Of a stretch of 64,000 bases of DNA, positions 15,991 through 24,840 are shown piece by piece. The notes beneath the pieces are model-generated. The model did not search any database. It worked only from the letters and a program-made list of their open reading frames with translations, and was not told where the DNA came from. Location: positions 1,860,001 to 1,924,000 of the forward strand of contig OZ241353.1 of the NCBI GenBank assembly GCA_965200375.1, in the 5' to 3' direction. The translations under genes and the position numbers were made by a program. Each line of letters opens with the position of its first letter. The stretch's first letter is position 1. This stretch comes from VXYL01 sp965200375. GTDB lineage: Bacteria > Pseudomonadota > Gammaproteobacteria > Pseudomonadales > Azotimanducaceae.

Positions 15991-18183
15991 ATGACAGAGC
16001 GCGTCCAGTGCCACGGCCTGCGGGTCGCCCGGGAACTCGACGACTTCGTCGCCGCCGAAGCGACTCCCGGCACCGGCGTCTCCCCGGACCGCTTCTGGGC
16101 AGGTTTCAGCGCCATCGTGCGGGACCTGGCGCCGAAGAACCGGGCGCTGCTCGCCAAACGGGACCGCCTGCAGGCGCAGATCGACGCATGGCACGAGGAG
16201 CGGCGCGGCCGCCCCCACGATGCCGCGGCCTACAAGGCGTTCCTCAAGGACATCGGCTACCTGGTGGAGGAGGTCGAGGACTTCGCCATCGCCACCACCG
16301 GCGTGGACCCGGAGATCGCCACGGTCGCCGGGCCGCAGCTGGTGGTGCCGGTGATGAACGCGCGGTTCGCCCTGAACGCGGCCAACGCCCGCTGGGGCAG
16401 CCTCTACGACGCGCTCTACGGGACGGACGTGATCGCCGAGTCGCCGGGCCGCGAGAAGGGAAGCAGCTACAACCCCGCCCGGGGCGAGCTGGTGATCGCC
16501 CGGGCGGCCCGGGAACTGGACGCCATCGTGCCGCTGCGGAGCGCCAGCCACGGCGATGCGGTCGCCTACCGCATCGTCCCGTCGGGCAACGGCCACGGCT
16601 TGGAGGCGCAGCTGGCTGGCGGCGGCCGCAGCGGCCTGGCGGCGCCGGAGCAGTTCGTCGGCTTCGTCGGTTCTGGCGGCGGCGAGCCCAGCGCGGTGCT
16701 GCTGCGCCACCACGGCCTGCACATCGAAATACAGATCGACCGCCGCCACGCCGTCGGTGCCGCACACCAGGCCGGCGTCAAGGACGTGCTGCTTGAAGCC
16801 GCGGTCACCACCATCCAGGACTGCGAGGACTCCGTCGCCGCAGTGGATGCCGAAGACAAGACGGCCGTCTACCGCAACTGGCTGGGACTGATGACCGGGC
16901 GGCTCGCCGCCACCTTCGAGAAGGGCGGCGAATCCGTGCGGCGGACCTTGGCGGAAGACCGGCGCTACACCGCCGCCGACGGCAGCACACTCGTGCTGCC
17001 AGGACGCAGCCTGCTCCTGGTGCGCAACGTCGGCCACCTGATGACCACCGACGCCGTGCTGGACGAAGACGGCCGGGAGGTGTTCGAGGGCTTCCTCGAC
17101 GCCGCGGTCACCAGCCTCTGCGCCCTGCACGATCTCAAGGGCCTCGGCAGCCACCGCAACAGCCGCGCCGGCAGCGTCTACATCGTCAAGCCGAAGCTGC
17201 ACGGCCCCGAAGAAACCGCTTTCGCCTGCGAACTCTTCGACCGCGTCGAGGACGTGCTCGGCATGGGCCGCAACACGCTGAAGGTAGGGGTGATGGATGA
17301 AGAGCGGCGCACCAGCGTGAACCTCCGGGCCTGCATCCGCGCCGCCCGGGAGCGCATCGTGTTCGTCAACACCGGCTTCCTGGATCGCACCGGCGACGAA
17401 ATCCACACCAGCATGGCCGCCGGCCCGATGGTGCGCAAGGAGCCGATGAAGCAGGAGCGCTGGATTCTCGCCTACGAGGACGCGAACGTGGACGCCGGCC
17501 TCGCCACCGGCTTCCCGGGGCGCGCGCAGATCGGCAAGGGGATGTGGCCCAAGCCGGACGAGATGCTGGAGATGCTGAACGTCAAGGCCAACCATCCGAA
17601 CGCCGGAGCGGACTGCGCCTGGGTGCCTTCCCCCACCGCAGCGACGCTGCACGCCCTGCACTACCACCAGGTGGACGTGGCCGGCCGCCAGCGTGCGCTC
17701 GGCGCCCGCCTCCCCGCCAGCCTGGACGACATCCTCTCCATTCCGCTCCTCGGCGGCGAGAACCTGTCCGCCGAAGACGTGCAGCGGGAACTGGACAACA
17801 ACGCCCAAGGCATCCTCGGCTACGTCGTGCGCTGGATCGATCAGGGCATCGGCTGCTCCAAGGTGCCGGACATCGGCGACGTGGGCCTGATGGAGGACCG
17901 CGCCACCTGCCGCATCTCCAGCCAGCACATCGCCAACTGGCTGCGCCACGGCGTGGTCGACGAGGCGCAGGTGCGGGAAACCATGCGGCGCATGGCGGCG
18001 GTGGTGGACGGGCAGAACGCCAGCGACGCCAGCTACCGCGACATGGCGCCGGACTTTGAGGGCAGCGTGGCCTTCCAGGCGGCCTGCGACTTGGTGTTCA
18101 AGGGTCTGGAGCAGCCCAACGGCTACACCGAACCGGTGCTGCACGCCCGGCGCCGGGAAGCCAAGCGCAAATACGGCGTCTAG
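15991..18183 (+). CDS. glcB: Malate synthase G
   Basis: Malate synthase G condenses glyoxylate with acetyl-CoA to malate in the cytoplasm, allowing growth on two-carbon compounds or glycolate. The product has 730 residues, close to the 723 of E. coli GlcB. Recognisable stretches are NARFALNAANARWGSLYDAL, the acetyl-CoA and glyoxylate region HRNSRAGSVYIVKPKLHGPE, and the C-terminal catalytic region with TCRISSQHIANWL. A strong GGGAGGGAGAGGA ribosome-binding site precedes the ATG. No isocitrate lyase or glycolate oxidase gene is within the window. The stop codon TAG is part of the CTAG boundary of a dispersed repeat. Confidence 0.97.
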   Translation: MTERVQCHGLRVARELDDFVAAEATPGTGVSPDRFWAGFSAIVRDLAPKNRALLAKRDRLQAQIDAWHEERRGRPHDAAAYKAFLKDIGYLVEEVEDFAIATTGVDPEIATVAGPQLVVPVMNARFALNAANARWGSLYDALYGTDVIAESPGREKGSSYNPARGELVIARAARELDAIVPLRSASHGDAVAYRIVPSGNGHGLEAQLAGGGRSGLAAPEQFVGFVGSGGGEPSAVLLRHHGLHIEIQIDRRHAVGAAHQAGVKDVLLEAAVTTIQDCEDSVAAVDAEDKTAVYRNWLGLMTGRLAATFEKGGESVRRTLAEDRRYTAADGSTLVLPGRSLLLVRNVGHLMTTDAVLDEDGREVFEGFLDAAVTSLCALHDLKGLGSHRNSRAGSVYIVKPKLHGPEETAFACELFDRVEDVLGMGRNTLKVGVMDEERRTSVNLRACIRAARERIVFVNTGFLDRTGDEIHTSMAAGPMVRKEPMKQERWILAYEDANVDAGLATGFPGRAQIGKGMWPKPDEMLEMLNVKANHPNAGADCAWVPSPTAATLHALHYHQVDVAGRQRALGARLPASLDDILSIPLLGGENLSAEDVQRELDNNAQGILGYVVRWIDQGIGCSKVPDIGDVGLMEDRATCRISSQHIANWLRHGVVDEAQVRETMRRMAAVVDGQNASDASYRDMAPDFEGSVAFQAACDLVFKGLEQPNGYTEPVLHARRREAKRKYGV

Positions 18184-18264
18184 CGGTTCGATTCGGAATT
18201 GACATGGCAAATGGCACGTTCGTCTGCCGTCGCCTCGGCACGCTACTTGGAAGCGGCACACTAG
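18180..18264. repeat. CTAG-bounded dispersed repeat, internally deleted copy
   Basis: This copy shares its left end and right end with the two 160-bp units at 57017-57340 but lacks about 79 bp from the middle. Both boundaries are CTAG (18180-18183 and 18261-18264). The left CTAG contains the stop codon of glcB. It is followed by another CGGTTT, resembling the start of a further unit. Confidence 0.8.
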
Positions 18265-18294
18265 CGGTTTGGCCTGGCGGGATGGCCCCGCGCC

Positions 18295-19032
18295 TCACCA
18301 CTTCTCTCCGAAGGGCCGGATCGTCACGTCGAAGCTCCACGCGCTCTTCGGCTGGTGCGCCAGATGCCATACCTCGCCGGCGATGTCGCCCGGCTTGCAG
18401 AAGAACTCGTCCGGGGCATCCGGGGAGCGGCGGCGGGTCCAGCGCAGGTCGATGACCGCATCGATGGCCACGTAGGCAACGTGTACCCCTTTCGGCCCCA
18501 GCGTTCGCGCCATGGATTCGGCAAGGATGCGTTGCGCCGCCTTGGTGGGCGCGAAGCCGGCGAAACCGGCCTTGCCGCGGTAGGCGGCCGTGTTGCCGGT
18601 GCATACGATGGCCCCGGCGCCGCGTTCGATCATGGCCGGCGCGAGCAGTTGGCCGAGGTGCAGCAGCGCCACGGCATTGACGGCGAAGTTCTGCTCCAGG
18701 ACTGCGGGAGCGATGTCCTGGAACTCGCCGAAAGCGCCGCCGACGGCGTTGTGGACCGCCACCGAAGGCGCGCCGAGCCGCGCCGTCACCGCCGCGACGG
18801 TTTCCGCCAGCGCGGCCCGATCCGCGACGTCGCAGGGGAAGGGATGGGCGTGGGGAACATCCTCGGCGATGGCGGCCAGCCGTTTCGCGTTTCTGGCCAG
18901 CATGGCGACCTGGTAGTCGCCAGCGAAGCGGCGGACGATGGCGGCGCCGGTGCCCCAGCCCACGCCGGTGACGAGACACACGGGCTTCGGCCCGGGATCG
19001 GACCCGCCGTCGGGCGGGGGGCTGTTCTGCAT
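18295..19032 (-). CDS. Atypical short-chain dehydrogenase/reductase
   Basis: The Rossmann nucleotide-binding motif TGVGWGTG lies at residues 22-29 and a NAVGG equivalent of the NNAG motif near 95. The classical catalytic YxxxK is FAPTK (160-164), so the tyrosine is replaced by phenylalanine, and the serine region reads CTGNTA. The lysine is kept. SDRs of this kind bind NAD(P) but may not catalyse a standard carbonyl reduction. The protein is 245 residues, a normal length. The ATG at 19032 follows a second upstream ATG that would add six residues. It lies tail-to-tail with glcB across the repeat and is divergent from the 19172 gene. The substrate is unknown. Confidence 0.82.
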   Translation of the reverse strand: MQNSPPPDGGSDPGPKPVCLVTGVGWGTGAAIVRRFAGDYQVAMLARNAKRLAAIAEDVPHAHPFPCDVADRAALAETVAAVTARLGAPSVAVHNAVGGAFGEFQDIAPAVLEQNFAVNAVALLHLGQLLAPAMIERGAGAIVCTGNTAAYRGKAGFAGFAPTKAAQRILAESMARTLGPKGVHVAYVAIDAVIDLRWTRRRSPDAPDEFFCKPGDIAGEVWHLAHQPKSAWSFDVTIRPFGEKW

Positions 19033-19171
19033 CGCGCATGCTCCTCGCATTCGACCATGAAGCGGCAGAGTGTATGACGCCCCTCGGCTTGATCGAACAG
19101 GCGGCGCTCCCGCGCACTCGCCGGACACCCTCGGCGCTCCCGCGCCGGCGTCCATCCGCCTAGGCCCCGAC

Positions 19172-19945
19172 GTGCGTATTTGGGACGTCCACCCGGGCTA
19201 TCTCAGCCGCCAGAGCCTCGTCGGCGAACACGCGGAGCTGCACGGCCTGGCGTCCATCCTCCGCGCCCAGCGCCAGCCGGCGGCCAAGGCAGCGGGCGGT
19301 CCGGCCAAGCGGCGGCGCGCCTACGCCAGACTGGCGGCGAACCATCCGGAGGCGCGGCGCTGGCAGGGCTTCGGCTGGGCGCTGTGCCAGCGGCACCGGC
19401 TGCTGGTCGAGGAGATGGCGCTGCGCGGCATTCGGCACCAATCCCCCGTTGTGCTGCGCACCGCCGCCGGCGAGTGGCCGACGGCGTTTCTGGACGCGCC
19501 CGCGGAGCAGTTCCGCCTGCTGGCCGCCAAATGTTCGACAGCGAAGGCAGCGACGAGCGGCCGGATTCCACTGCCGCGTTCGGCGCAGGAACTGTGGGCG
19601 CAGCACAAGTACTCGGTGCTGGCCCGGGACCAGGCGGCCTATCGCGCACTGGGGCTCCGGGCGAGCGCCCTGCGCGGCCAAGAGGGCATGGCCGAGCTGG
19701 CCCTGGAACTCGTCGCCTGGCTCCGGCGCCCGCCGACATCCGGCAACGCCCGCAACGCCGTGGAACACATGTGGGGCTACGTGGACGCTGCCGCCGCGCG
19801 CCCGCTCGCGGCGTTGCGGACCTGCACCGCGCTGCGCACCGTCGGCCGCCTTGCCGTGGCGCAGGGAGCGGCCTATCTGCTCGGTCAGACGGCGCTCGCG
19901 GAACTGGCGGCGTGGCCCATCGACCAGCCTCGCCAGCCTGCTTGA
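19172..19945 (+). CDS. Pyrimidine-dimer glycosylase-like / DUF1722 fusion protein
   Basis: The N-terminal half, starting VRIWDVHPGYLSRQSLVGEH and running through HPEARRWQGF and GIRHQSPV, resembles proteins annotated as pyrimidine dimer DNA glycosylase/endonuclease V. The C-terminal half contains LWAQHKYSVLARDQAAYRAL (141-160), the DUF1722 signature also found in YbgA. The combined length is 257 residues. UV-damage repair is the likely theme, since DUF1722 proteins often accompany photolyases. No photolyase is in the window. The GTG start is preferred because the family begins at the RIWD motif; the open frame upstream lacks similarity. Confidence 0.7.
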   Translation: MRIWDVHPGYLSRQSLVGEHAELHGLASILRAQRQPAAKAAGGPAKRRRAYARLAANHPEARRWQGFGWALCQRHRLLVEEMALRGIRHQSPVVLRTAAGEWPTAFLDAPAEQFRLLAAKCSTAKAATSGRIPLPRSAQELWAQHKYSVLARDQAAYRALGLRASALRGQEGMAELALELVAWLRRPPTSGNARNAVEHMWGYVDAAAARPLAALRTCTALRTVGRLAVAQGAAYLLGQTALAELAAWPIDQPRQPA

Positions 19946-20005
19946 GCGGCAAGGACCTTCACGAATGAATCAAGTTCCCGGATCCGCACGGCGGTGGGCT
20001 GGTCA

Positions 20006-20085
20006 AGCCATATTGGAGCGATGGTCCAGACCGGCACCCGTGCCGCCAGCTCGCCCGTCAGCGCAATCGGGTTGGCCCACTAGCC
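20006..20085. repeat. ~78-bp dispersed repeat, copy A, at the hydantoinase stop
   Basis: This copy aligns along its length with 42656-42734 at roughly three matches in four. Shared blocks include AGCCAYATTGG, a GGTCCAGACCGGC-like core, GCCGCCAGC and TCGGGTTGGCCCA. Its right end contains the stop codon of the minus-strand hydantoinase gene. Confidence 0.75.
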
Positions 20086-22101
20086 ACGGGCCGTCACCAG
20101 CAAGTTGCCGTACTCGTCCATTTCCGCCTGCTGGCCGGCGCCCACCACCACCACCGTTTGATCCTCGACGATGTTGGCGGGGCCGTGTACCCGGTCGCCG
20201 GGGGCAAGGCGGTGGCGCAGCACGCGGCGCTTGTCGACGATCCCCCGGCGTCTGCGGGCCGGTGGACGGCCGCTCGCGGGCGCCGGCGAGGGCGCCGTCA
20301 GCGTCAAGGTCCAACTCAGCACTTCCACGTCCAGCCCGGAAATCAGCCGGCCATAGAGGGCTTCGTAGGCCCTGTCGAAGGCGGTGCGCAGCGTCTTGCG
20401 CTCCGGCTGCTCCGGCGCCGGCACCGCGATTTCGTAGCCTTGGCCCACGTAGCGCATGAACGCCTGGCGTGTCTCCTTGAGCGGCCCGCTGGCGACCGGC
20501 GCCACCACGGCCAGGGCTTCCTCGCGCATCTCGGCCATCGCGGCTGCCGCGTCTTCAGGGTCCAGAGCGGAGAGGCGCGCGGGCCTGCTGCGGACCACTT
20601 CGTAGGCGACCGGGGCGGCGAGGAAGCCCACGGCCGAGCCGACGCCGGCGTCCGCGGGCACCAGCACCGCAGCCAGGTCCAGCTTGGCCATCAGCCGCGG
20701 CGCGTGGATGGGAGCAGCCCCGCCGAGGGCGATCAACGTGCGGCCGGCCATCTCCCTGCCCCACTCGGCGGCATGGGCCCGGGCCGCTGCGGCCATGTTC
20801 TCGTCCACCACTTCGCCTACCGCCGCTGCCGCCCCGGGGACGTCCAGCGCCGCGGCGCCTTGCCAAGGCAGGGCGACGTGTCGCTCGATGGCCCGCGCCG
20901 CGGCCCGTTCGTCCAGCGCGATGGTGCCGGCGGCGAAGCGTTCGGCATCGAGGCGGCCGAGCACCATGTCCGCGTCCGTCACCGTGGCCTGGCAGCCGCC
21001 TCGCCCGTAGCAGGCCGGGCCGGGTTCGGAACCGGCGCTCTGCGGCCCCACTTGCACTCGGCCGAGCCGGTCCACGGTGGCGATGGAACCGCCGCCGGCG
21101 CCGATTTCCACCATCTCGATCACCGGCACCCGCACCGGCAGGCCGCTGCCGCGCCGGAACCGGTAGCTGCGCGCCACCTCGAAGGCCCGGGACTGCTGCG
21201 GGGCGCCGTCGTCGACGAGGCATATCTTGGCCGTGGTGCCGCCCATGTCCAGCAACGCCGCCCGAGGGAGTTCTAGCTGGCGGGCGATCCTCGCCGCCAG
21301 AATCGCGCCGCCGGCGGGCCCGGACTCCACCAGCCGGATGGGGAACCGGCGCGCCGTGGCCAAGGAGGCAAGGCCGCCGCCGGATGTCATCAGCAGCAAC
21401 GGGCAGGCCACGCCCAAAGCCTGCAAGCGCTGCTGCAGGTCCGCTAGATAGGTCGCCATGAGCGGTCGCACGTACGCGTTGGCACAGGCGGTGGAGAAGC
21501 GCTCGTACTCGCGGATCTCCGGGCACACTTCGCTGGCCAAAGTGACGGAGAGCGCCGGCAGCGCCTCGCCAAGCACGTCGCGCACCAGCCTCTCGTGGGC
21601 CGGATTGGCGTAGGCGTGCAGAAACCCCACGGCTACGCTCTCGATGCTGGCCGCCTGCAAGGCCGGGATCAGAGCGGAAACCGCGGCCGAGGACAGCTCC
21701 GCAAGCACCTCGCCGGCGGCGTTCATCCGCTCCGGCACCGAGAAGCGCCAGCGCCGAGGCACCAGCGGCGGCGGTCGGTCGACGTTCACGTCGTACTGCT
21801 CGAAGCGGTTCTCGTAGACCATTTCCAGCACGTCGCGATGGCCCTCCGTGGTCACGAGCGCCGTGCGGGCGCCCCGGCGTTCGATGAGGGCGTTGGTGGC
21901 CAGCGTCGTGCCGTGCAGCACCACGGCGAGGTCCTTCGGCTCGCGGCCAGCCCGGGCCAGGACCTCGCCGAGCCCCTGCACCACCGCCGCCGCGGGCTGC
22001 GCATGGGTGGTGAGCACCTTGGTGGATTCGATGCGCCCGCCGGTTTCGAGCACCACGTCGGTGAAGGTGCCGCCGATGTCCACGGCGAGCCGATCGGTCA
22101 C
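20080..22101 (-). CDS. Hydantoinase/oxoprolinase family protein, A-type subunit
   Basis: The 673-residue protein starts VTDRLAVDIGGTFTDV, the ATP-binding actin-like motif of HyuA and 5-oxoprolinase. It continues with LHGTTLATNALIERRG, SGPAGGAILAA and LDMGGTTAK, and ends with a C-terminal barrel region. Family members use ATP to open hydantoin, oxoproline or acetophenone-type rings, usually together with a HyuB partner. No HyuB gene is adjacent here. The GTG start overlaps the stop of the CHY zinc-finger gene (GTGA), so they are coupled. The molybdenum hydroxylase genes upstream on the same strand suggest a degradative operon for an N-heterocycle. The stop lies inside dispersed repeat copy A. 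Confidence 0.9.
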   Translation of the reverse strand: MTDRLAVDIGGTFTDVVLETGGRIESTKVLTTHAQPAAAVVQGLGEVLARAGREPKDLAVVLHGTTLATNALIERRGARTALVTTEGHRDVLEMVYENRFEQYDVNVDRPPPLVPRRWRFSVPERMNAAGEVLAELSSAAVSALIPALQAASIESVAVGFLHAYANPAHERLVRDVLGEALPALSVTLASEVCPEIREYERFSTACANAYVRPLMATYLADLQQRLQALGVACPLLLMTSGGGLASLATARRFPIRLVESGPAGGAILAARIARQLELPRAALLDMGGTTAKICLVDDGAPQQSRAFEVARSYRFRRGSGLPVRVPVIEMVEIGAGGGSIATVDRLGRVQVGPQSAGSEPGPACYGRGGCQATVTDADMVLGRLDAERFAAGTIALDERAAARAIERHVALPWQGAAALDVPGAAAAVGEVVDENMAAAARAHAAEWGREMAGRTLIALGGAAPIHAPRLMAKLDLAAVLVPADAGVGSAVGFLAAPVAYEVVRSRPARLSALDPEDAAAAMAEMREEALAVVAPVASGPLKETRQAFMRYVGQGYEIAVPAPEQPERKTLRTAFDRAYEALYGRLISGLDVEVLSWTLTLTAPSPAPASGRPPARRRRGIVDKRRVLRHRLAPGDRVHGPANIVEDQTVVVVGAGQQAEMDEYGNLLVTARG

Positions 22102-22535
22102 GGCGCTCCCTTGGGATGCCACGCGATGCCGCCCTGCTCCGCGACCGGGCCAGGCATCTCGAAATACAGGTGGTAGTGGCCGGCGCAGCGGGGATTGAAG
22201 TCCGCGCCGCAAGCGGTGCAGCGGGCGCCGCTCGCCAAATACTCGTCGATGCGCAGCCGGTGGCCGCAGACGCCGCACAGCACCGCCCTGGCGTCGCGCT
22301 CCGCCTGCGGCCAGACGGCTGCGTCGTGGTTCGCGGCCTGGTCGTGGCACTGGCGGCAGGGGTACCAGCGGCCGCAGCACTTGAACCGCAGGGCGATCAC
22401 GTCCGTCGGGCCCCGGTAGTGGGCGCAGCGGGTGGCGGCATCCACGCCCACGCCATGAACGGCGACGCCGAACACGAGCCGAGCCGCGAGCGGTGCGCGG
22501 GGACCACGCCCCTCGCACGGCCCCGCCGTTGCCAC
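22098..22535 (-). CDS. CHY zinc finger protein
   Basis: The GTG-started reading frame encodes up to 145 residues. From about residue 27 the pattern VHGVGVDAATRCAHY is followed by FKCCGRWYPCRQCHD, then CGVCGHRL and CTACGADFNPRCAGHYHLYF. This is the CHY-type zinc finger, with paired Cys/His ligands for two or three zinc ions. The bacterial role is unclear. It may be a metal-binding or protein-binding accessory factor. Stop and start overlap with the hydantoinase gene downstream. The N-terminal 25 residues look unlike the family, so the true start may be a GTG further in. Confidence 0.82.
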   Translation of the reverse strand: MATAGPCEGRGPRAPLAARLVFGVAVHGVGVDAATRCAHYRGPTDVIALRFKCCGRWYPCRQCHDQAANHDAAVWPQAERDARAVLCGVCGHRLRIDEYLASGARCTACGADFNPRCAGHYHLYFEMPGPVAEQGGIAWHPKGAP

Positions 22536-22565
22536 CGGGCGCTCGTCGCCGACGGTCCCTTGGAG

Positions 22566-24815
22566 TTAGGCGACGGTGTAGCCGGCCTCGCTGATCGGCA
22601 TGGTGCGGACGCGCTCGCCGGTGGCCGCGGCGATGGCGTTGCATACCGCTGGTGCGAGGGGCGGCAGGGCGGGTTCGCCGAGGCCGGTGGGGGGATAGTC
22701 GCTTTCGACGAAGTGGGCGTCGACTTCGGGCGCGGCCGGCATTCGCAGCATTGGGTAGCGGTCGAAGTTCGTCTGCTGGGCGCGCCCCTGCTCGAAGGTC
22801 ACGGCCAGGCCCATCATCGTGGAGAGACCGTCGATCACGGAACCTTGGATCTGATTCTCGGCGCCGCTCAGGTTGACGATGGGGCCTACGTCCGCCGCCA
22901 CCGTGACCTTGTGGACCTTCACCTTCCGCTGCGCATCGACGCTCACGTCCGCCACTTCGGCGATGTGGCCGGCGTGGCTGAAGTAGAAGGCGAGGCCCAG
23001 TGCCCGGCCGTCCGGCATCTCCCGGCCCCAGCCGGCCTTCTCCGCCGCCAGTTGCACGACGCCAGCGGCGCGTCCGGTGTGCAGCGCTTGCGGGTCGCCG
23101 TCCTTCAGCCAGCGCGGTTCGCCGAGCACTTCGAGCAGCACGTCCAAGTGGTCGCGCCCCGCTTCCTGGGCAAGCTCGTGCAGGAAGCTCTGCACCACGA
23201 AGGCGAAGACGTTGGAACCGGGCGCCCGCCAGGCGGCGCAGCGCGTCTTCCAATCCAGCTGCGTCTGCTCGAAGCGCAGATTGTCCAGCAGCCCGCCCGG
23301 AAAGACGCGCGCGGAGAGGCCGCTCACCGGGCGTTGGCCGTCGTTGGTGAAGGTGACGAAGTGGTCGCGCCAGGCCGAGACCTTGCCCTCGCCGTCCACG
23401 GCGCCGGAGACGTGATGGAAGCCGCCGGCGCGGAACAGGTCGCAGCACATGTCGTCTTCGCGGGTCCATTGCAGCTTCACCGGCGCCCCGTCGACGCGCT
23501 GCGCGATGGCCGCCGCTTCGCACATGAAGTCGTTGTAGAGGCGGCGTCCGAAGCCGCCGCCGCAGCGGGCCTGATGCACGGTCACCTTGTCCGGCGCGAT
23601 GCCCAGCACGTTGGCGACGTTGCGGATGGCGAAGCCGGGCGTCTGCGTGGGCGACCACATCTCGATGGCGCCGTCCTTGAACTGCGCGGTGCAGTTCATC
23701 GGCTCCAGCTGGGCGTGGGTGACGAAGTTGTAGGTGTAGGAAGCGTCCAGGCGCTTGGCCGCGTTCTCGAAGGCGCCGTCCACGTCGCCCGTGTCGACGA
23801 CGGGCGCGCCGGCCTCGCCCTGCAGCGCTTCGGCGCGCGCCGCGGCGTCGCTCCAGCTGTCGGTGGCGGCTTCGGCTTCGTCCCACTCCACTTCGAGGGC
23901 CCGCTTGGCGCGGATGGCGGCCCAGGTGGAGTCGGCGACGATGGCCACGCCCGGCGCCAGTTCCATGGCATTGGCGTTGCCTTCCAGCACGAACGCGTCG
24001 TGGACGCCCGGCATGGCCTTCACGGCCTCCAGATTGGCGGACTTCACCTTGCCGCCGATGGCGTCGCACTTCTGATAGGTGGCGTACTTCATCCCCGGCA
24101 GCATCTGGTCGATGCCGAAGAGCGGCTCGCCGCGCACCAGGGCGTCGTTGTCCACGCCGGTGATGCGTTGCCCCAGCAGGCGGTATTCGCCGCGCTTCTT
24201 GAGCGTCAGCGAGCTGGCATCGGGCACCGGCATCGCCGCCGCTTCCGCCGCGAGTTCGGTGTACGCCAGCTTGGTGCCGCCGTGCAGAACGTGGCTGTCG
24301 CGGGTGAGCAGCTCCGCCGCCGGCACGCCGAGGCGCGCCGCCGCCGCGCCGAGCAGCATGGCGCGGGCGGTGGCGCCGGCGTGCCGCAGCCGATCCCAGT
24401 TCATGGGGATGGACATCGAGCCGCCGGCGAACTGCGGCCCGTAGACCGCAGCGTCGATGGGCGCCTGCTCGACCCGCACGTCTTCCCAGGCGGCGTCGAG
24501 TTCCTCGGCGACGATCATCGGCAGCGACGTCTTCACGCCTTGGCCGATCTCCGGGTTCTTGGCGTAGATGAGAATGCCGCTCTCGTCGATGCGCAGGAAG
24601 CCGTTCGGCGCCAGCGCTGCGCTCTCGCCGCCTTCGCGCCGGTTGGCGGCGGCGGGCACGGCGAAGGCGAGCATCAGCCCGCCGCCCACCAGCCCCGTCA
24701 TCTGCATGAACTCGCGGCGCCCCAGCTTGCTGATGCGCAGCGCGCCTGGCAGCAGCCGCTGCTGCGTCACCGCCGCGGTGGTGTCGTGAATGTCTTGGTA
24801 GTTCAACGCGCTCAT
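22566..24815 (-). CDS. Molybdopterin-binding subunit of a xanthine dehydrogenase-family hydroxylase (IorB-like)
   Basis: This 749-residue protein has a twin-arginine signal near residue 33 (GRREFMQMTG) and so is likely exported, folded, to the periplasm. The body matches isoquinoline 1-oxidoreductase beta-type subunits, which bind molybdenum cytosine dinucleotide. The motifs seen are NPEIGQGVKTSLPMI, QARCGGGFGRRLYNDF and the C-terminal GLGEPALPPLAPA, whose glutamate acts as the base in hydroxylation. The enzyme class inserts a hydroxyl next to a ring nitrogen or oxidises aldehydes. The iron-sulfur subunit gene lies 25 bp upstream. Hydantoinase and CHY genes follow. Confidence 0.93.
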   Translation of the reverse strand: MSALNYQDIHDTTAAVTQQRLLPGALRISKLGRREFMQMTGLVGGGLMLAFAVPAAANRREGGESAALAPNGFLRIDESGILIYAKNPEIGQGVKTSLPMIVAEELDAAWEDVRVEQAPIDAAVYGPQFAGGSMSIPMNWDRLRHAGATARAMLLGAAAARLGVPAAELLTRDSHVLHGGTKLAYTELAAEAAAMPVPDASSLTLKKRGEYRLLGQRITGVDNDALVRGEPLFGIDQMLPGMKYATYQKCDAIGGKVKSANLEAVKAMPGVHDAFVLEGNANAMELAPGVAIVADSTWAAIRAKRALEVEWDEAEAATDSWSDAAARAEALQGEAGAPVVDTGDVDGAFENAAKRLDASYTYNFVTHAQLEPMNCTAQFKDGAIEMWSPTQTPGFAIRNVANVLGIAPDKVTVHQARCGGGFGRRLYNDFMCEAAAIAQRVDGAPVKLQWTREDDMCCDLFRAGGFHHVSGAVDGEGKVSAWRDHFVTFTNDGQRPVSGLSARVFPGGLLDNLRFEQTQLDWKTRCAAWRAPGSNVFAFVVQSFLHELAQEAGRDHLDVLLEVLGEPRWLKDGDPQALHTGRAAGVVQLAAEKAGWGREMPDGRALGLAFYFSHAGHIAEVADVSVDAQRKVKVHKVTVAADVGPIVNLSGAENQIQGSVIDGLSTMMGLAVTFEQGRAQQTNFDRYPMLRMPAAPEVDAHFVESDYPPTGLGEPALPPLAPAVCNAIAAATGERVRTMPISEAGYTVA

Positions 24816-24840
24816 GGCTCGTGCTCCGTTGTCCAGCCGC

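Noticed and set aside
20080..24069. Apparent fusion of hydantoinase A with a long N-terminal extension
   Set aside because: The upstream part is out of frame with the molybdenum subunit and CHY coding sequence. The real start is the GTG at 22101 before the IGGTFTD motif.
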